Assembly: GCA_964399635.1 (NCBI GenBank) | Contig: CAYNRU010000028.1 | Location: 62,001 to 126,000, forward strand | Direction of reading: 5' to 3' | Source: UBA4615 sp964399635 | GTDB lineage: Bacteria; Pseudomonadota; Gammaproteobacteria; Burkholderiales; Burkholderiaceae_E | DNA: 64,000 bases | Shown: positions 45,237-52,190 of the stretch, in pieces | Layout: each line of letters starts with the position of its first letter | Position numbering within the stretch: the first letter of the stretch is position 1 | Position numbers and translations under genes: made by a program | Notes under the pieces: model-generated | Seen by the model: only the letters and a program-made list of their open reading frames with translations | What the model was told of the DNA's origin: nothing | Database searches by the model: none

Positions 45237-46686
45237 CGACGCAGTCGGCGCAGCGCTCGCCGCGCCCGGTCGTCCCGTCGCGCCAGGCCCCCTCGACCCC
45301 GACGACAGTCCGGCCGACCTTCCGGCGCTGACGGACCCTGCCGGCCCGATCGCGGTCGCGTTCAGCGGCGGGCTGGACTCCTCGGTGCTGCTGCACGCAG
45401 TGGCGCGCCTTGCGGGCCCCTCGCGCGTGCTCGCGCTGCACGTGCACCACGGCCTGCAGCCGGCGGCCGACGGCTGGGTCGGCCACTGCGCCGCGCAGGC
45501 CGCCGCGCTCGGCGTCGGGTTCGGCGCGCTACGCGCGCAGGGCGCGCCCGCGCGCAACGACAGCGTCGAGCAGTGGGCGCGCGGCGAGCGCTACCGGCTG
45601 CTGCTGCGGGCGGCCCGCGACGCGCACGCGGCGGTGCTGGTCACCGCCCACCACGCCGACGACCAGCTCGAGACCGTGCTGCTCGCGCTGGCGCGCGGCT
45701 GCGGCCTCGACGGGCTCACCGGCATCGCCGCGCGCGACACGCGCGAGGGTGTGACGCTGCTGCGCCCGCTGCTCCCGGTCACGCGCGAGGCGCTGCACGC
45801 CTACGCGCTGGCCCACGGCATCGCGTGGATCGAGGACCCCAGCAACGCCGACGACTCGCTCGCGCGCAACGCGGTGCGCCATAGGCTGCTGCCGACGATC
45901 CGCGCGGTGCTGCCCGAGCTGTCGGCCCAGCTGCCCGACACCATCGCGCTGCTGGCGCAGGCGCGCGCCACGCTAGACGCACTGGCCGCCGAAGACCTCG
46001 CGCGCGCGCGGCGCCCGCAGGATGCGGGCGGCGCGGCGAGCCTGCACCGGCCCGCGCTCGCGGCGCTCCCCGCCGCGCGCCAGGCCGCGGCGCTGCGCGC
46101 CTGGCTGGTGGGCCTGGGCGCGCGGCCGCCCACGCGCGCCAAGCTCGATGCGTTGCGCGCGCAGCTGGTGCTGGGGCAGGGCGCGCAGGGCGACGTCGGC
46201 CACGACGGCTGGCGGCTGCTGCGCTACCGCGACCGCCTCTTCGCCTTGCGCGAGGACGCCGTTCCCGCGCCGCTCGCGCCGGTCACGTTGCGCTGGCGGG
46301 GCGAGGACGCGATCGTGCTGCCCGGCGCAGGGCGCATCGAGTTCGGTCGGGTGGCGCAGGGCCTGCCCGATCCCTGGCTGCGCGCGCAGGCGCTGGAGGT
46401 GGCGCCCGCGTCGTCGTCCGCCCGCCTGCGCACGCTCGCCGGCGCGCCGTCGCGCACGCTCAAGAACCTGTGGCAGGAGAGCGGGCTGCCGGCGTGGCTG
46501 CGCCGCGCCATGCCCTCGGTCAGCGTCGAGGGGCGGCTGCTGATGGTCGCGCCCTTCGGCCCCGATCGCGATGCCCGCTGGCCCTCGGCCTCGCCCGGCA
46601 TCCAGGTCGGGTGGCGTCCGACGCGGGCCGACGACCCACGCCGGCTGTTTTGTGCAATGCACAATGAGCCGCGCCCGCCGCTATAA
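45211..46686 (+). CDS. tilS: tRNA(Ile)-lysidine synthetase
   Basis: Converts the wobble C of the CAU-anticodon tRNA-Ile to lysidine so that it reads AUA. 491 residues: PP-loop SGGLDSSVLLHAV (about 52), HVHHGLQPAADGWV, AHHADDQLETVLLALARG, then NTD-linker and C-terminal recognition domains (LKNLWQESGLPAWLR). The ATG at 45211, inside accA, is the only standard initiator upstream of the PP-loop, so a 26-base overlap is accepted. The stop codon is part of a TATAAT that may drive lysC. Confidence 0.93.
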   Translation: MARSRRSVDDAVGAALAAPGRPVAPGPLDPDDSPADLPALTDPAGPIAVAFSGGLDSSVLLHAVARLAGPSRVLALHVHHGLQPAADGWVGHCAAQAAALGVGFGALRAQGAPARNDSVEQWARGERYRLLLRAARDAHAAVLVTAHHADDQLETVLLALARGCGLDGLTGIAARDTREGVTLLRPLLPVTREALHAYALAHGIAWIEDPSNADDSLARNAVRHRLLPTIRAVLPELSAQLPDTIALLAQARATLDALAAEDLARARRPQDAGGAASLHRPALAALPAARQAAALRAWLVGLGARPPTRAKLDALRAQLVLGQGAQGDVGHDGWRLLRYRDRLFALREDAVPAPLAPVTLRWRGEDAIVLPGAGRIEFGRVAQGLPDPWLRAQALEVAPASSSARLRTLAGAPSRTLKNLWQESGLPAWLRRAMPSVSVEGRLLMVAPFGPDRDARWPSASPGIQVGWRPTRADDPRRLFCAMHNEPRPPL

Positions 46687-46687
46687 T
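46682..46687 (+). promoter_or_regulatory. Putative -10 element (TATAAT) of lysC
   Basis: A consensus TATAAT that overlaps the tilS stop, 32 bases before the lysC ATG. A weak -35 cannot be chosen with confidence. No lysine riboswitch or leader peptide fits in the 33-base gap. Confidence 0.55.
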
Positions 46688-46719
46688 CGCGGGTTCCCTG
46701 CTGACGGACCGTCCTCGTC

Positions 46720-47973
46720 ATGGCCCTGATCGTTCACAAGTACGGCGGCACCTCGATGGGCTCGGTCGAGCGCATCAAGAACGTCGCCCAGCGGGTTGCC
46801 AAGTGGCATCGCGCCGGGCATCGCCTGGTCGTGGTGCCGTCCGCGATGTCCGGCGAGACCAACCGACTGATCGCACTCGCCCGCGACATCCAGCCGCAGC
46901 CCGACCCGCGCGAGCTCGACATGATCGCCTCCACCGGCGAGCAGGTCTCGGTGGGCCTGCTCGCGATGGCGCTCAAGGCGATCGGGCTCGACGCCGTCAG
47001 CTACGCCGGCTGGCAGGTCCCGGTGCGTACCGACGACGCGTTCACCAAGGCGCGCATCACCCAGATCGACGACACCCGCGTGCGTGCCGATCTCGATGCC
47101 GGGCGGGTGGTGGTGGTGACCGGCTTCCAGGGCGTCGATCCACAGGGCAACATCACCACGCTGGGGCGCGGCGGCTCCGACACCTCGGCGGTGGCGGTGG
47201 CGGCGGCGATGGGCGCCGACGAGTGCCTGATCTACACCGACGTCGACGGCGTCTACACCACCGACCCGCGGATCGTCCCCGAGGCGAGGCGGCTCGAGCG
47301 CATCACCTTCGAGGAGATGCTCGAGATGGCGAGCCTCGGCTCCAAGGTGCTGCAGATCCGCTCGGTGGAGTTCGCCGGCAAGTACAAGGTCAAGACCCGC
47401 GTGCTGTCCAGCCTGACCCCGCCGGACATGCCCTTGGCCGACGAGATGAAGTCCGGCACGCTGATCACGTTCGAGGAAGACCAGAGCATGGAACAGGCAG
47501 TCATTTCCGGCATCGCGTTTGCGCGCGACGAGGCCAAGATCACCGTCATGAACGTGCCCGACCGTCCGGGCATCGCCTACCAGATCCTGGGGCCGGTGGC
47601 CGAGGCCAACGTCGACGTCGACATGATCATTCAGAACCAGAGCGTCGATGGCAGCACCGACTTCTCGTTCACGGTCAGCCGCGCCGAGTACCAGAAGGCG
47701 CTCGAGGTGCTGGAGGGCAAGGTCAAGGACACCGTCAAGGCTGGCCGGATCATCGGCGACCCCAAGATCGCCAAGGTGTCGGTCGTGGGCATCGGCATGC
47801 GCTCGCACGTGGGCATCGCGAGCCGGATGTTCCGCACGCTGGCCGAGGAGGGGATCAACATCCAGATGATCTCGACCAGCGAGATCAAGATCTCGGTGGT
47901 GATCGAGGACAAGTACCTGGAGCTCGCGGTGCGGGCGCTGCACAAGGCGTTCGACCTCGAGCAGGCCGCCTGA
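46720..47973 (+). CDS. lysC: Aspartate kinase (feedback-regulated, two ACT domains)
   Basis: Phosphorylates aspartate, the entry to lysine, threonine and methionine synthesis. 417 residues: KYGGTSMGS (6-14), GRGGSDTSAVAVAAAMGADECLIYTDVDGVYT split over residues 148-180, and two ACT domains (about 265-335 and 345-410, with PGIAYQILGPVAEANV and SRMFRTLAEEGINIQMISTS), the site of amino-acid feedback. The length is typical of the LysC-alpha class, which often has an internal start for a beta subunit. Confidence 0.97.
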   Translation: MALIVHKYGGTSMGSVERIKNVAQRVAKWHRAGHRLVVVPSAMSGETNRLIALARDIQPQPDPRELDMIASTGEQVSVGLLAMALKAIGLDAVSYAGWQVPVRTDDAFTKARITQIDDTRVRADLDAGRVVVVTGFQGVDPQGNITTLGRGGSDTSAVAVAAAMGADECLIYTDVDGVYTTDPRIVPEARRLERITFEEMLEMASLGSKVLQIRSVEFAGKYKVKTRVLSSLTPPDMPLADEMKSGTLITFEEDQSMEQAVISGIAFARDEAKITVMNVPDRPGIAYQILGPVAEANVDVDMIIQNQSVDGSTDFSFTVSRAEYQKALEVLEGKVKDTVKAGRIIGDPKIAKVSVVGIGMRSHVGIASRMFRTLAEEGINIQMISTSEIKISVVIEDKYLELAVRALHKAFDLEQAA

Positions 47974-47992
47974 GGTCGGCAGGCCGGTCTCG

Positions 47993-48037
47993 GCAGCCCC
48001 GCGGTCGGGCAGTGCGCCCGGGGCTGCATGGTAAGAT
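47993..48037 (+). promoter_or_regulatory. Hairpin after lysC and -10 element of the tRNA gene
   Basis: A perfect 9-bp stem (GCAGCCCCG at 47993-48001 with CGGGGCTGC at 48019-48027) and a 17-base loop close the lysC transcript without a T-run. TAAGAT at 48032-48037, 11 bases before the first tRNA base, is the likely -10 element of the tRNA-Ser gene. Confidence 0.5.
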
Positions 48038-48047
48038 TCAGCGGTAC

Positions 48048-48138
48048 GGAGTCGTGACCGAGAGGCCGAAGGTGCTCCCCTGCTAAGGGAGTATGTGCCA
48101 AAAGCGCATCGAGGGTTCGAATCCCTCCGACTCCGCCA
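48048..48138 (+). tRNA. tRNA-Ser(GCU), CCA encoded
   Basis: 91 bases including CCA. The acceptor stem GGAGTCG pairs with CGACTCC and is followed by discriminator G and CCA (48136-48138). The anticodon stem CTCCC/GGGAG frames the loop CTGCTAA with anticodon GCT at 48082-48084, which reads AGC and AGU. A long variable arm of the class II type (TATGTGCC...GCGCATC) and a T-arm GAGGG TTCGAAT CCCTC complete it. Its 3' end is the probable insertion point of the island that follows. Confidence 0.97.
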
Positions 48139-48183
48139 GAACAAGGCCTGCTAGCTCGCTCAGTCGGGTTGTCAAGCGCCAAG

Positions 48184-48207
48184 AGCCCCGCAACACGCGG
48201 GGCTTTT
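48184..48207 (+). terminator. Rho-independent terminator after tRNA-Ser
   Basis: An 8-bp stem AGCCCCGC / GCGGGGCT with a five-base loop AACAC, directly followed by TTTT. 45 bases past the tRNA end. Confidence 0.88.
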
Positions 48208-48257
48208 CTCTATGGGCTCCTGACTGACCCCATGGCCACCCATCCCCGAAATCCGTG

Positions 48258-48649
48258 TCAAACCCCGTTTCGTCTCAGAACCTCCTGACCAGAAGCTTGT
48301 GCGGCCCTCATGAGTATCTGCAGATCGGCAGGGATCGGCAATGTCCGGAAGGGGCTGACGTTGGCTCCCCCGGTGTTGCCCGCCGGAACCAAGCCAAAGG
48401 CGGTTCTTGTGGCGGCGCCGAAGATACGGAAAAGTTGCCCAGCGACCTCCCTGCTGCTCGGCTGTCGCAATCCCCAGCGCATCATCAGGATATGTGTTTG
48501 GGTGTGCAGCCAGGTTGAGTTCTGCCCAAGGATATGCGCACGCTCCAAGTGCCGAAACGCAAGGTGCGGATCACCGCTGGATTCGGCCCGGGCGGCTGTA
48601 ACAACCTCGAGGTCCCAGTGGGTTTGATTCGCTTGTAGTAACTCTTCAT
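48258..48649 (-). pseudogene. DUF3703 family protein with a one-base frameshift near the N-terminus
   Basis: The body (GDPHLAFRHLERAHILGQNS, VPAGNTGGANVS, LPIPADLQILM) is a DUF3703 protein; the family is often found in metal-resistance and other accessory islands, with no settled function. The expected start MKSYYKRIKP is present from the ATG at 48649 but in another frame. Adding one C to the CCC run at 48620-48622 joins MKSYYKRIKP to HWDLEVVTAARAE without a gap. Either a natural frameshift or a sequencing error. A GTG at 48656 could start the present frame. Confidence 0.8.
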
Positions 48650-48674
48650 GATGCACCTATCATGTTCGTGGTCG

Positions 48675-48974
48675 TCATGCAGCAGTACTCGATGGAGACG
48701 CATGTAACTGCAACCCCAGTGCCGCGATGACCTTCATGATCGTCGCGAGCTCGGGGTTGCCGTCAGCCGAGAGAGCTTTGTAGAGGCTCTCTCGGCCCAA
48801 CCCCGCATCGCGGGCAATCTGACTCATGCCTTTGGCGCGCGCAATATCGCCGAGCGCAGCGGCAATCAGTGCAGCGTCCCCCTCTTGAAGCGCCGCTTCC
48901 AGATAGGCTGCCATGTCCTCTTTGGTGACGAGATGCTCGGCAGGATCCCAGACTCGGGTCTTGGTTTTGGGCAT
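48675..48974 (-). CDS. Antitoxin of a HigB/RelE-type pair (XRE-like addiction-module antidote)
   Basis: 99 residues from the ATG at 48974. Family pattern: VWDPAEHLVTKEDMAAYLEA at the N-terminus, then an XRE-like helix-turn-helix (ARAKGMSQIARDAGLGRESLYKAL, about 48-71) and the ending GNPELATIMKVIAALGLQL. AAGGAG lies 8 bases upstream of this ATG; a GTG at 48983 overlapping the toxin stop would leave no spacing. It neutralises the toxin encoded just upstream and probably represses the operon. Confidence 0.92.
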   Translation of the reverse strand: MPKTKTRVWDPAEHLVTKEDMAAYLEAALQEGDAALIAAALGDIARAKGMSQIARDAGLGRESLYKALSADGNPELATIMKVIAALGLQLHASPSSTAA

Positions 48975-48979
48975 GGTCT

Positions 48980-49276
48980 TCACTCCTTCAGATCGTTTGC
49001 CGCAGCCTTGGCGTTGCGAATGTCTTTGTCTTGTGTGGACTTGTCGCCTCCGGCCAGCAAGACGATCACGACTTCGCCGCGCTGGATGAAATAGACCCGG
49101 TATCCAGGCCCGTGATCAACTCTCAGTTCCGACACGCCATCGCCAACGGGCTTGGCGTCCCCGGCGTTCCCGAGTGACAGGCGCCGGATGCGGATGTCAA
49201 TGCGAGCGCGGGCGACTCGGTCTCGCAGACCAGCGAACCATTTGCCGTAGGCTTCAGTCTGCTGGATCTGAATCAT
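48980..49276 (-). CDS. Toxin of the RelE/HigB-like superfamily (addiction-module killer protein)
   Basis: 98 residues with the compact RelE-like fold of the phage Gp49/HigB-like killer group: YGKWFAGLRDRVARARIDIRIRRLSLGNAGD (in parts), VGDGVSELRVDHGPGYRVYF, and VIVLLAGGDKSTQDKDI. These usually cleave mRNA on the ribosome. Toxin-first order with the antidote gene directly behind is normal for this group. The ATG at 49276 is chosen; the frame upstream runs antisense through a tRNA-like remnant. Confidence 0.92.
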   Translation of the reverse strand: MIQIQQTEAYGKWFAGLRDRVARARIDIRIRRLSLGNAGDAKPVGDGVSELRVDHGPGYRVYFIQRGEVVIVLLAGGDKSTQDKDIRNAKAAANDLKE

Positions 49277-49330
49277 GCCAAACCGTATCCCATGGGAGAC
49301 ATTCTCGTCAAGCTCGGCTTGTAGCCGCTT

Positions 49331-49356
49331 GTGAGTCCGAATCCCCGACCCCACCA
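49331..49356 (+). repeat. Diverged copy of a tRNA 3' end (attachment-site candidate)
   Basis: GTGAGTCCGAATCCCCGACC then CCACCA resembles the T-arm, acceptor and CCA of the tRNA-Ser at 48048-48138. The similarity goes on past CCA (AACA and GCCTG in both flanks). It lies 1.2 kb from the tRNA in the same orientation, as the distal copy of an att duplication would. The match is imperfect, so another tRNA could be the source. Confidence 0.5.
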
Positions 49357-49374
49357 AAAACAGGGGGCCTGAAA

Positions 49375-49388
49375 ACTGAGCGAGTTAG
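49375..49388. repeat. 14-bp inverted repeat partner of 48151-48164
   Basis: ACTGAGCGAGTTAG here is, in reverse complement, CTAACTCGCTCAGT; CTAGCTCGCTCAGT stands at 48151-48164, directly behind the tRNA (13 of 14 match). The two copies bracket the DUF3703 and toxin-antitoxin segment. Confidence 0.5.
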
Positions 49389-49680
49389 TGGAGCAATGTG
49401 TTCTGGCCCGCCAGAAGATTCTTCACAACCTTCAGTACTTCAAATAATGAGTTGTAAAACATTGATTTGATTGATGTTTTTCGATCGGATCGCAACGTGA
49501 TCTTGAAAAAACTGCCTCGGCAGAGGGCCTTCCCCCAGATTGAGGCGGTGTTCTGCTCAGAACCAATTGACTGAACGAATTGGAAAGTCGATTGTCAAGA
49601 CGTACCGCCGATTGAACGCTGTTTGTGGCGATGCCGGTGACCAACCGCAGGCTTTTGCTCCCGGAACCCCGACCACGAAA
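49389..49680. other. AT-rich stretch without a recognisable gene
   Basis: Composition is far more AT-rich than anywhere else in the window, especially 49420-49520. Short open frames exist but none shows protein-like composition or family signatures. No transposase fragment or clear terminal repeat was found. It separates the toxin-antitoxin segment from the membrane-protein/HigA segment and may be a junction between two insertions. Confidence 0.6.
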
Positions 49681-50151
49681 TCAGTGCTTGGCGATGAAGT
49701 GCCGGCGCGAAAAGAGCAAGGGAATACCGAACATCAGCCCAGTTGCCGTATTGAGCAACACATTGCCCCAGACGCCATGGGCGATTGAAAACGCCGTGTC
49801 GATCAGAAACCAACTGGCCAGTGGAATCGCGATGCTGTTCCAGGCGTGCAGCCGGCCTTCGAGGAACGGGCCCCTGGCCAACAGGATGATGCAGATCATC
49901 CAGCCCGCCATCACGGCGCCGATGATGCCGTTGGCAAACCAAATGTAGCCATGTGCCTGTCTCGGCACTTCAACCGGGATGGACAACTGGTGGAAGTAGA
50001 CCAGATTGAAGAGTGCTTCCCCGAGGCGTGGCGACAACAGCAATATCAAGCTCAGGACGATGACGACAGCCGCTGCGCCTTGAACAAGGCGCGACCAAAG
50101 GAGCAGCGCCGGGGTGGCGGCTGCATCCGCGGAGTCCTGCTCCCTAGTCAT
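49681..50151 (-). CDS. Four-helix membrane protein of unknown function
   Basis: 156 residues with four predicted membrane helices (about 19-41, 68-92, 102-122, 127-147). Notable residues are FHQLSIPVEVPRQAHGYIWF between helices 1 and 2 and WNSIAIPLASWFLIDTAFS in helix 3. I do not recognise the family with confidence. The ATG at 50151 has GAGG ten bases upstream and lies 8 bases inside the end of higA, so it is translated from the same message as the antitoxin, an unusual partner. Confidence 0.8.
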   Translation of the reverse strand: MTREQDSADAAATPALLLWSRLVQGAAAVVIVLSLILLLSPRLGEALFNLVYFHQLSIPVEVPRQAHGYIWFANGIIGAVMAGWMICIILLARGPFLEGRLHAWNSIAIPLASWFLIDTAFSIAHGVWGNVLLNTATGLMFGIPLLFSRRHFIAKH

Positions 50152-50467
50152 GCCGTTGAAGCCTCAGTGCCTTGATGCCCGAAAGGGTCATGCTGGCCTT
50201 CGCTGCGACCCGTGCTTGCCAGAGATCGTATGCAGCCTGCTGAGGCAGCCTCACCTTAGCCGCCCCGCCATGGTCGCGCCCCAGCCAACGCTCAATGCGC
50301 AGTGCCATTGAAGCGCTGATCGCAGCCCGCCCATTGACTAGCTTGGACAAAGTCGTCCGGTCGACGCCCAACTGGGCAGCTGCTTCGCCCACCTGCAGAT
50401 CCAAGGCAGGCAGGATGTCGTCCCTCAAAGTGAGGCCAGGGTGGGGTGGGTTGAACATCGAACTCAT
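50144..50467 (-). CDS. higA: HigA-type antitoxin (XRE family)
   Basis: 107 residues. N-terminal FNPPHPGLTLRDDILPALDL is the HigA signature; the helix-turn-helix VGEAAAQLGVDRTTLSKLVNGRAAIS (in parts, about 28-53) follows, with MALRIERWLG. The ATG at 50467 has GAGG five bases upstream. Its partner toxin gene upstream is 5'-truncated, so the antitoxin is probably an orphan whose promoter has been lost or replaced. Confidence 0.93.
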   Translation of the reverse strand: MSSMFNPPHPGLTLRDDILPALDLQVGEAAAQLGVDRTTLSKLVNGRAAISASMALRIERWLGRDHGGAAKVRLPQQAAYDLWQARVAAKASMTLSGIKALRLQRHD

Positions 50468-50474
50468 AAACACC

Positions 50475-50666
50475 TCAGTGGTAATCCTGATGGTCCACCA
50501 GGATCGCATCGCCGTTTTCAAAAGCAAAAGTCAGGCGCCAGTTGCCGTTCACGCTGACTGACCAGTGGCCGGAGGGGCCGCCCTTGAGGGGATGCCAGTC
50601 CCACCCGGGACGGTTCATGTCTTCTGGCCTTGTGGCCGTGTCCAACGCAGACAGTTGCCGAGCTCG
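50475..50666 (-). pseudogene. higB: HigB toxin, N-terminus missing
   Basis: The last 63 residues of a HigB toxin are intact: RQLSALDTATRPEDMNRPGW, then WHPLKGGPSGHWSVSVNGNW and the terminal DHQDYH. A complete HigB has ~92 residues beginning with MI.SF.HKGL; nothing like that is found in any frame in the 45 bases left before the exoD stop at 50711. The breakpoint is therefore between about 50667 and 50711. An internal ATG could give a 48-residue piece, unlikely to be toxic. Confidence 0.85.
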
Positions 50667-50710
50667 TGGACATGTAGGCCGCTCGGGCAGGTCTTGCGCA
50701 CGCAGCCAGC

Positions 50711-51334
50711 CTACGCCGCGAGTCGGCTCCAGATGATCAGCGGCTCGATGATCCAGGCCCACGCACCCGCAGCCATCGTAGCGGCATAGGCTACGGACGC
50801 CAGCGCCAGGCCGACGGCGAACAACACTGCCAGGCCGTCACGGAACGCGATGCCGACGCCCAGCACCACGACCGCCAGCGCCGGGAGGACGTTGCCGAAA
50901 GGCAAAGGCAGGAAGATCACAGCACCCATCAGCGCCACCTTGGGCGCCAGCCAGGTGCGGCGCTGCAGCACCGTCAGATGGCAAAGGCGTTCGCGCGACC
51001 AGCGCCCGGCCAGCCGATAGACGCGGGCCAACAGTCGCAACACCCATCGCGCCGCACGCGCGGACATCTCCAGACGCGCCAAGCGCGAGGGCAGGACCGT
51101 CCAGTCCTCGCCGCGCCACATGGCCAGCGCCATGATCATCATCGTGACGCCCAGCACGTTACCGACGCCCGGAATCGGCAAGGCGCAGGGCGCGGACACC
51201 AGGACCAGCAGCGAGCCCGGCAGCGCAGGCCCGTGCGCCTGCGCCAAGGCGCCGAAGGTGATCGGTTGATCGTCCATCTCGGCCGCGTGGTGCTCGAGGC
51301 GCTGATACAGAGCTTGTGTCATCCCGATGAACAT
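50711..51334 (-). CDS. exoD: ExoD family membrane protein
   Basis: 207 residues. ExoD signature elements: ITFGALAQAHGPALPGSLLV, APCALPIPGVGNVLGV, then RLARLEMSARAARWVLRLL and the helices LAPKVALMGAVIFLPLPFGNVLPALAV. Four membrane helices near 45-70, 135-155, 158-175 and 180-205. In rhizobia ExoD affects exopolysaccharide and alkali tolerance; the molecular role is unclear. Start uncertain (ATG 51334, or 51322). Base composition is between that of the island and the host. Confidence 0.85.
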   Translation of the reverse strand: MFIGMTQALYQRLEHHAAEMDDQPITFGALAQAHGPALPGSLLVLVSAPCALPIPGVGNVLGVTMMIMALAMWRGEDWTVLPSRLARLEMSARAARWVLRLLARVYRLAGRWSRERLCHLTVLQRRTWLAPKVALMGAVIFLPLPFGNVLPALAVVVLGVGIAFRDGLAVLFAVGLALASVAYAATMAAGAWAWIIEPLIIWSRLAA

Positions 51335-51425
51335 GCTCGCATGCCCTGATGACAGATCTGCGTGCGATCGAGGGGCGGCGATCCAGAAGGTCCTCACGCA
51401 CCGTGGGCTGGCGGGTATTGGGTTC

Positions 51426-51524
51426 CTACTGACACTCGATCCAGCGGTCGAGGCTGATGCGATGCATGTCGCGCGGGAACGGCGCGCAGCGCCACCCCGT
51501 CACCGCCGGCGCCTGGTTGCTCAT
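51426..51524 (-). CDS. Possible small protein behind the MAPEG gene
   Basis: 32 codons from ATG 51524, starting 3 bases after the MAPEG stop: MSNQAPAVTGWRCAPFPRDM and then HRISLDRWIECQ. Its composition is protein-like (several aromatics and His) and it could be the stump of a longer gene cut by recombination. No family recognised. Confidence 0.3.
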   Translation of the reverse strand: MSNQAPAVTGWRCAPFPRDMHRISLDRWIECQ

Positions 51525-51527
51525 TGC

Positions 51528-51932
51528 TCAGCCCAGCAATCTCAGGCCGACCCAAGCAAGGTTCAGCACAGCCAGGGCGATCAGGTTGAACAGGGTGAAT
51601 TTCATGCCGAGCACCCGGTTGCCGAAACGGGGCGGCAACTCCCGAATGCCTTTGGCATGGAAGAGTCGTCCCACGATGAGCGCAAGTGCGCAAGCACCGA
51701 CCAGCCACCAGGGCGCACTGTTGAGCTCCAGGCAGGCGATCAGGATCAGGCTGATCGGCACGTATTCCGCGAAGTTGCCTTGGGCACGGATGGCGCGTTC
51801 CAGGTCGTCGTGGCCGCCGCTGCCCAGGCCTACTTTGTACTGACGCCGGAGCTTGATCGCGTTCAAGGAGAGCCGAAAGAAGATCAATCCGAGGATGGCT
51901 GCCGTTGTGGCCGTGACGGGCAAGAGGGGCAT
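51528..51932 (-). CDS. MAPEG-family membrane protein
   Basis: 134 residues, four membrane helices (about 5-22, 55-72, 76-90, 112-132). MAPEG signatures: RRQYKVGLGSGGHDDLERAI, AQGNFAEYVPISLIL and GRLFHAKGI. Eukaryotic members are glutathione-dependent; bacterial ones are mostly uncharacterised, some tied to glutathione transferase activity. Last gene before host-like DNA resumes. Confidence 0.92.
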   Translation of the reverse strand: MPLLPVTATTAAILGLIFFRLSLNAIKLRRQYKVGLGSGGHDDLERAIRAQGNFAEYVPISLILIACLELNSAPWWLVGACALALIVGRLFHAKGIRELPPRFGNRVLGMKFTLFNLIALAVLNLAWVGLRLLG

Positions 51933-51996
51933 GTCGGTGTCCTAAGTCAGGGTGGGGTGTTCTGAAAACCAATCCTGTGTTTCCTACCAGAGGGTG

Positions 51997-52104
51997 CAGA
52001 TCTACGACGCGGTGGTCGCGAGCGTGTCGGGGGGCGCGCCGGGCGAGAGCCTGGCGTGGATGTCCGACGTGCAGCGGGCGTCGTTCGTGCGCAAGGTCGG
52101 CTGA
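51997..52104 (+). pseudogene. Orphan C-terminal fragment of an unidentified host gene
   Basis: In one plus-strand frame 35 residues are host-like in composition: QIYDAVVASVSGGAPGESLA, then WMSDVQRASFVRKVG and a stop. The frame upstream (51952-51996) is short and of a different character. This looks like the 3' end of a gene whose front was removed when the island arrived. Family not recognised. Confidence 0.5.
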
Positions 52105-52190
52105 GGGTCCGCGGCGCGTGGCTGCGGCGGGTCCGGACGGCAGGAGCGTGCCGCGCAGGCGCCGGGCGGCGGCCCGTTGCCGCGCTCGGC

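Noticed and set aside
46687..46719. Lysine riboswitch or leader peptide before lysC
   Set aside because: Only 33 bases separate tilS from lysC; a riboswitch cannot fit and no leader frame is present.
47631..48182. Minus-strand open frame across the tRNA-Ser gene
   Set aside because: It encodes the typical GGIRTLDALLAH antisense artefact of class II tRNA genes; the tRNA itself is clear.
49432..49644. 70-codon minus-strand frame in the AT-rich gap
   Set aside because: No ribosome site, no family pattern, composition follows the local AT bias.
49389..49680. Integron attC site or replication origin in the AT-rich stretch
   Set aside because: No paired RYYYAAC/GTTRRRY ends, no DnaA-box cluster and no iterons were seen.
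48139..51996. Integrase, transposase or CRISPR in the island
   Set aside because: All minus- and plus-strand frames were read; none shows tyrosine or serine recombinase or DDE motifs, and no regularly spaced repeats were found.
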